A stretch of DNA of 6,034 nt, from positions 1 to 6,034 of the forward strand of contig JAHFCD010000164.1 in NCBI GenBank assembly GCA_023249695.1. The letters are read 5' to 3'. Shown piece by piece: positions 1-3,336 of the stretch. The notes under the pieces were generated by a model. It did no database searches. It saw nothing but the letters and a program-made list of their open reading frames with translations, and had not been told where the DNA came from. The stretch comes from Elusimicrobiota bacterium (lineage in GTDB: Bacteria; Elusimicrobiota; Elusimicrobia; UBA1565; UBA9628). The translations under genes and the position numbers were made by a program. Position 1 is the first letter of the stretch. Each line of letters opens with the position of its first letter.

Positions 1-212
1 TCACCTTCGACGCGGTGTTCGAGGTCAAGGACGACAAGCCGGGCAAGGAAATACCGGGCGAGGCTCACGTCGTCACGGCGATGGTCGATTACAAGGACCC
101 GATCCGGATCAAGCTGCCGCGCATCCGCCTGCCGCGCATCCACATCGGCTGGCCCTTCGGAAACCGGCAGCAGCGCATGGCGCGGCGCCAGACCCGCTGC
201 CCCAAGTGGTAG
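1..212 (+). CDS. C-terminal fragment of an unidentified protein (5' end outside window)
   Basis: An open frame enters from the left edge (first complete codon at 3) and ends at TAG 210-212, giving about 69 visible residues. I do not recognise the family. The visible part has a beta-strand-like stretch (AHVVTAMVDYKDPIRI), then a pentapeptide repeated in tandem (LPRIR, LPRIH) and a strongly basic tail ending in TRCPKW. The strand pattern followed by Leu/Pro loosely recalls the C-terminus of TadE/TadG-like minor pilin proteins, but this is a low-confidence impression. A GTG at 15 could serve as a start, but no ribosome-binding site can be judged there and the frame is open to the window edge, so a truncated longer gene is more likely. 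The next gene starts 6 nt after the stop, which suggests a shared operon and translational coupling. Confidence 0.6.
   Translation, partial: TFDAVFEVKDDKPGKEIPGEAHVVTAMVDYKDPIRIKLPRIRLPRIHIGWPFGNRQQRMARRQTRCPKW
114..141 (+). repeat. Short tandem repeat inside the partial CDS (two 13-nt copies, period 15)
   Basis: CTGCCGCGCATCC occurs at 114-126 and again at 129-141. The period is 15 nt, so it encodes the peptide LPRIR/LPRIH twice and keeps the reading frame. It is a small in-frame duplication near the protein's C-terminus, not a mobile element. Confidence 0.55.
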
Positions 213-218
213 ACGGGA

Positions 219-1493
219 ATGCTGACCTTGCTCGCGGCCCTGCTCCTGTCGGGGCCGCCGGCCGCGCGAGCGGAGGATAACCCCGCCCCCCGGACGGCGA
301 CGGTCGACGCCGCCGACGAGAACGGCGACGGGACCGTCAGCGGCCGCGAACGCCGCCGCAAGCGCCGCGCGGACCGCCGCGCGCGGAAGGCCGGTCAGCC
401 CGCGAACGGCGCGATCGAGACCGACGTGGAGATGGACGCCGCCGACGCGGCCGAATCCTCGGCCCGGCGCTCCGCCGCCTCCCACAACGCGGCGAGCGCC
501 GCCGCGGCCATGAAGGATTCCCTCCCCTCCCCCGACGCGGGCGGCGGCCTGCCCGGCGGCATCGCGCAGGCCGGCGGAGCCGGAGGGCCCGCCGGCGGAG
601 CGCCGCCCGGACCGGCGGCGATCGCCCCCCCCAACAACGCCGGAGGAGCGAAAACCTATTCCGGCGATTTCTCCGGCGGCGCCAGCGGAGATCCCGGCAA
701 GCCCAAGACGCCCTCCGACTTCGCCCTGGCCGCCCGCTCCGGCTACGCCCCGGCCTTCGCGGCCGCGGGCCTCAAGATGAGCCCCGACGGGAAGACCGTC
801 CTGCGCCTCGACGGCAGGGCCGCGACGCCCGAGGACTACGCGCGCCTGCAGCGCGAGATCGGCGCGATGCCCGCCGCGCTCGGCCGCCGCCCCGACTTCT
901 TCGCGAACGTCAGCCCGGGCCACTACGCCGACCTCAAGCGCGAGTACAAAGCGAAGAAGGACGGCGACCCCGTCTTCAAGGACGTCGGCACGACCGCCGA
1001 GGACCGCGACTTCGTCCACACCGCGTCGTGCTCCAAGCTCTCCGGGGACTGCAACAAGAGCGTCGAGAAGGCCTCGTACAAGAAGGGCGACTTCGTCGCG
1101 CCCGAGGACCTGGACAACATGTGGGACGCCCTCCAGAAGGAGCTCGACGGGTCGGCCGAGGGCGGAGCCGGCGGCGGCCTGCCGAGCCCCGGCGCGGCGC
1201 GCTCCGCGGTCGCGCGCGAGAAGGCCATGGACGCCGCGCGCGCCCTCAGCCCCGGCAATTCGTATCAGTCGACGGGCCCCTCCGGGTCACCGGCGGACGC
1301 GAGCCCCTCTGGCGGCACGCCGGTCTCCCAGGCCGTCGCCTCCGTCCGGCGGCTGTGGCGCGGCGCGACCGGCCTCGACGCGCCGGGGGGCGGCGGCGCG
1401 AAGGACCGCGACAAGGGACCGCTGATCCTGCTCGGCTCGCTGGCTCTCGCGGCCTTCGGCGCGGGCGCCCTGTTTATGCGCCGAAAAGGCTAA
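219..1493 (+). CDS. Secreted, membrane-anchored Ala/Gly/Pro-rich protein with one EF-hand loop
   Basis: This 424-aa protein matches no family I can name; its architecture is readable. Residues 1-18 form a signal peptide (hydrophobic LTLLAALLL, likely cleavage after AARA). Residues 33-44 (DENGDGTVSGRE) are a perfect EF-hand calcium loop with ligands at D33, N35, D37, S41 and E44. A polybasic patch follows (45-57), then a disordered Ala/Gly/Pro spacer to about 165. A compact core spans about 166-310, with C271 and C278 placed for a disulfide. A second disordered stretch contains GGGG, and residues 400-420 are a membrane helix followed by RRKG. The predicted topology is an extracytoplasmic body with a short cytoplasmic tail. 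The ATG at 219 is chosen because it yields the signal peptide and a stop lies in frame at 210. No good ribosome-binding site is seen (GGGA abuts the ATG), so translation may be coupled to the upstream gene. Function unknown; a calcium-stabilised envelope protein is an inference. Confidence 0.82.
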   Translation: MLTLLAALLLSGPPAARAEDNPAPRTATVDAADENGDGTVSGRERRRKRRADRRARKAGQPANGAIETDVEMDAADAAESSARRSAASHNAASAAAAMKDSLPSPDAGGGLPGGIAQAGGAGGPAGGAPPGPAAIAPPNNAGGAKTYSGDFSGGASGDPGKPKTPSDFALAARSGYAPAFAAAGLKMSPDGKTVLRLDGRAATPEDYARLQREIGAMPAALGRRPDFFANVSPGHYADLKREYKAKKDGDPVFKDVGTTAEDRDFVHTASCSKLSGDCNKSVEKASYKKGDFVAPEDLDNMWDALQKELDGSAEGGAGGGLPSPGAARSAVAREKAMDAARALSPGNSYQSTGPSGSPADASPSGGTPVSQAVASVRRLWRGATGLDAPGGGGAKDRDKGPLILLGSLALAAFGAGALFMRRKG

Positions 1494-1496
1494 AAT
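1491..1496 (+). promoter_or_regulatory. Putative -10 element for the tRNA (and possibly rfbA)
   Basis: TAAAAT matches the sigma-70 -10 consensus at five of six positions and sits in one of the few AT-rich spots on this side of the window. It overlaps the TAA stop of the preceding gene (1491-1493). Transcription would start near 1503, about 3 nt before the mature tRNA 5' end. No convincing -35 hexamer is visible 16-18 nt upstream, so this rests on the -10 match and its position only. Confidence 0.4.
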
Positions 1497-1505
1497 CACA
1501 AATAC

Positions 1506-1579
1506 GCGCCCGTAGCTCAGTTGGTTAGAGCGGTCCGCTCATAACGGATTGGTCGTCGGTTCAAGTCCGACCGGGCGCA
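1506..1579 (+). tRNA. tRNA with anticodon CAU; tRNA-Ile2 (lysidine type) favoured over elongator tRNA-Met
   Basis: A complete cloverleaf folds by hand. The acceptor stem GCGCCCG (1506-1512) pairs with CGGGCGC (1572-1578), with discriminator A1579. The D stem is GCTC/GAGC. The anticodon stem 1533-1537/1545-1549 has one G-U pair and encloses loop CTCATAA with anticodon CAT at 1540-1542. The variable loop is TGGTC, and the T arm GTCGG/CCGAC encloses TTCAAGT. CCA is not encoded, so it must be added by tRNA nucleotidyltransferase. CAU is shared by elongator Met, initiator Met and the Ile tRNA whose C34 is converted to lysidine by TilS. The acceptor pairs C4-G69 and C5-G68 and the TGGTC/TTCAAGTCC region resemble E. 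coli tRNA-Ile2; elongator tRNA-Met of E. coli has U4-A69. The gene assignment is firm; the amino-acid identity is an inference. Confidence 0.95.
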
Positions 1580-1586
1580 TTCTTTT

Positions 1587-1591
1587 AGGAG
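1587..1591 (+). promoter_or_regulatory. Ribosome-binding site of rfbA (AGGAG)
   Basis: AGGAG lies 9 nt before the ATG at 1601 and is preceded by a short T-rich stretch. It is the clearest Shine-Dalgarno site in the window. It begins only 8 nt after the tRNA 3' end, so the untranslated leader left after tRNA processing would be about 21 nt. Confidence 0.8.
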
Positions 1592-1600
1592 ATATTTCGC

Positions 1601-2488
1601 ATGGCCAGTCAGCGTTTGAAGGGCATCGTGCTCGCCGGCGGCTCGGGAACGCGCTTGTATCCCGTGACTCGCTCGGTCAGCAAGCAGCTTGTCCCCGTCT
1701 ACGACAAGCCGATGATCTACTACCCCTTGTCCACTTTGATGCTGGCCGGCATACGCGACATCCTCATCATCACGACCCCCGAGGACCGGCCGTCCTTCGT
1801 GCGTCTGCTCGGCGACGGCTCGTGGGCCGGGCTCAACATCTCCTACGCCGTCCAGCCGAACCCGGAGGGCCTGGCCCAGGCCTTCATCATCGGCGCGGAC
1901 TTCGTCGGCAGCGACCGCGTCGCCCTCGTCCTCGGCGACAACATCTTCTACGGCCACGGCCTGCCCGAGCACCTGCACGCCGCCGCGGCGCAAAAATCCG
2001 GCGCGACGGTGTTCGCCTACCACGTCCGGGACCCCGAGCGCTACGGCGTCGTCGAGTTCGACGCGAAGGGCCGCGCGGTCAGCCTCGCCGAGAAGCCGCT
2101 GAAGCCGAAATCCAACTACGCCGTGACCGGCCTCTACTTCTACGACAACACGGTCCTCGACATCGCCGCGAAGCTCAAGCCCTCCCCTCGCGGCGAGCTC
2201 GAGATCACCGACGTGAACAAGGCCTATCTCAAGAAAGGCAAGCTGCACGTGCAGACGATGGGGCGGGGCATCGCCTGGCTCGACACCGGCACGCACGAGG
2301 CCCTGCTGCAGGCCTCGACCTTCATCCAGGTCATCGAGGAGCGCCAGGCCCTGCAGGTCGCCTGCCTCGAGGAGATCGCCTTCAACCTCGGCTATATCGA
2401 CGCGCGTCAGCTGCGCGCGCTCGCCGAGCCGATGCGCAAGAACGAGTACGGCCGCTACCTGCTGCGCGTCGCCGAAGGCCGGGGCTGA
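1601..2488 (+). CDS. rfbA: Glucose-1-phosphate thymidylyltransferase (RmlA/RfbA)
   Basis: This cytoplasmic enzyme converts glucose-1-phosphate and dTTP to dTDP-glucose and pyrophosphate, the first step to dTDP-L-rhamnose and other dTDP-sugars of O-antigen, capsule or cell-wall polysaccharide. At 295 aa it has the usual family length and looks intact. Visible signatures are the nucleotide-binding [13 protein letters not shown] (11-23) with SKQL (27-30), [20 protein letters not shown] (35-54), LGDNIFYGH (111-119) with metal-binding D113, YGVVEF (148-153), EKP (164-166), [10 protein letters not shown] (173-182), GELEITDVN (198-206) and WLDTGTH (226-232) with the second metal ligand D228. Nearly every segment parallels E. 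coli RfbA as I remember it, so this is the short, dTDP-glucose-specific RmlA and not a GalU-type enzyme. The ATG at 1601 has a good ribosome-binding site. It follows the tRNA by 21 nt, and the next gene begins 1 nt after its TGA. rfbB, rfbC and rfbD are not in the window. Confidence 0.97.
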   Translation: MASQRLKGIVLAGGSGTRLYPVTRSVSKQLVPVYDKPMIYYPLSTLMLAGIRDILIITTPEDRPSFVRLLGDGSWAGLNISYAVQPNPEGLAQAFIIGADFVGSDRVALVLGDNIFYGHGLPEHLHAAAAQKSGATVFAYHVRDPERYGVVEFDAKGRAVSLAEKPLKPKSNYAVTGLYFYDNTVLDIAAKLKPSPRGELEITDVNKAYLKKGKLHVQTMGRGIAWLDTGTHEALLQASTFIQVIEERQALQVACLEEIAFNLGYIDARQLRALAEPMRKNEYGRYLLRVAEGRG

Positions 2489-2489
2489 C

Positions 2490-3251
2490 GTGCTGCGCCC
2501 CGACGTCGTCGAGTACCTGAAGGACCACCTGAAGAGCTTCCCGGTCGAGACCCTGCGCAAGCAGCTCGCCGACGAGGGCATCTCGGACGCGGACTTCAGC
2601 GACTCGCTGGCCGCGGCGCTGCGCGCGCCGACGACGGTCCGGACCGGGGCGAAGCCGAAGGCGAAGACGAGCATGGCCGCGATCGCGTTCCTCTGCATCG
2701 GCGTGGCGATCATCGTGTCGATCGGGATGTACGCGCTGTCGCAGAAGCCCAAGCTCAGCTCGACCGAGGGCAACACCGAGAACCCCTCCGGCGAATCCGC
2801 CTTCATCGGCCACGCGGGCTGGGTCGTGCGCCTGCCCAAGGATTACGTCGGCGTCTCCGATTTCGCCGACTCGAGCAAGCGCCACCAGATCATCTACTTC
2901 TGCAAGAAGGGCACCGACCCGACGAACTTCCTCAACGAGGGCCTGTTCGGCCAGCTCGGCATCGTCAAGCTCGAGGTGCTCCCGACCCAGTTCCCGAACA
3001 ACCCGACCGGCCTGGCGAACCTCTCGCGCATGGCCGCGGGCAAGTACAAGAACGCGGGCGAGAAGTTCGCGATGAAGAACATGCAGGTCGCCACCTTGCC
3101 GGGAGTCTCGGTGACCGTGCTCGCGCCGTTCCCGCGCGCCGAGGCCTTCGTCCTCGGCCAGGACCAGATGTTTTTCTTCTCGGCCGGCCAGGAAGACGAC
3201 ATCTGGCGCGACATCGTTCTCAGTCTGCGCGATGCGCATACGGAGAATTAA
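2490..3251 (+). CDS. Single-pass membrane protein of unknown function, coupled to rfbA
   Basis: I do not recognise this 253-aa protein. Residues 1-46 form a charged, helical cytoplasmic segment (VVEYLKDHLKSFPVETLRKQ) of the kind seen in small N-terminal helical domains that precede membrane helices. A basic stretch (KPKAK, 55-59) then leads into one transmembrane helix at about 62-83, so by the positive-inside rule the rest is extracytoplasmic. After a Ser/Thr/Asn/Gly linker (88-103) comes a domain of about 150 residues (104-253) with alternating strands and an ending (MFFFSAGQEDDIWRDIVLSL) typical of PsbP/DUF1795-like folds; this resemblance is my inference. It has a single Cys (C138). The GTG start at 2490 is chosen because it retains the N-terminal helices and GAAGG lies 11 nt upstream (2474-2478). 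The TGA of rfbA ends 1 nt before it, so the two are almost certainly cotranscribed and translationally coupled. A role in envelope or polysaccharide assembly is only suggested by that linkage. Confidence 0.85.
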   Translation: MLRPDVVEYLKDHLKSFPVETLRKQLADEGISDADFSDSLAAALRAPTTVRTGAKPKAKTSMAAIAFLCIGVAIIVSIGMYALSQKPKLSSTEGNTENPSGESAFIGHAGWVVRLPKDYVGVSDFADSSKRHQIIYFCKKGTDPTNFLNEGLFGQLGIVKLEVLPTQFPNNPTGLANLSRMAAGKYKNAGEKFAMKNMQVATLPGVSVTVLAPFPRAEAFVLGQDQMFFFSAGQEDDIWRDIVLSLRDAHTEN

Positions 3252-3277
3252 TAAACGTCCTTAAACGGGTTTTAAAC

Positions 3278-3321
3278 AAAAAAGAGCCGGCCGCCGGGGA
3301 AACCCGGCGGCCGGCCTTTTT
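3278..3321. terminator. Bidirectional intrinsic terminator between convergent genes
   Basis: A perfect 13-bp GC-only stem pairs 3286-3298 with 3303-3315 and is closed by a GAAA tetraloop (3299-3302, GNRA class on the plus strand). It is flanked by six A's on the left (3278-3283) and five T's on the right (3317-3321). Read rightward it ends the operon finishing at 3251; read leftward the A run becomes the U tract that ends the gene stopping at 3337. The 85-nt gap 3252-3336 holds nothing else I can support. Confidence 0.93.
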
Positions 3322-3336
3322 CGCCCGTCTGAGCGG

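Noticed and set aside
570..600. Inverted and direct repeats (GCCGGCGGAG twice, with CCGCCGGC) in the secreted-protein gene
   Set aside because: They fall in Gly/Ala/Pro-rich coding sequence, where repeated GC codons produce such matches by chance; no T run or conserved context marks a regulatory hairpin.
1506..1579. tRNA as an attachment site for an integrated element
   Set aside because: No integrase gene and no repeat of the tRNA 3' end is present in the window; the flanking genes look chromosomal.
1549..2520. A 323-codon plus-strand frame overlapping rfbA in another phase
   Set aside because: It begins inside the tRNA and its product is an Arg/Ala/Pro-rich shadow of the well-supported rfbA frame.
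1517..2839. A 440-codon open frame on the minus strand, rich in Arg, Val, Glu and Ala
   Set aside because: It runs antisense through the tRNA, rfbA and the start of the membrane-protein gene. rfbA is conserved throughout, and the antisense protein has the composition typical of a shadow frame in GC-rich DNA.
2382..3239. A 285-codon minus-strand frame under the rfbA 3' end and the membrane-protein gene
   Set aside because: It gives a low-complexity Arg/Val/Leu/Glu product with no recognisable domain, while the plus-strand gene has a membrane helix, start coupling and a terminator after it.
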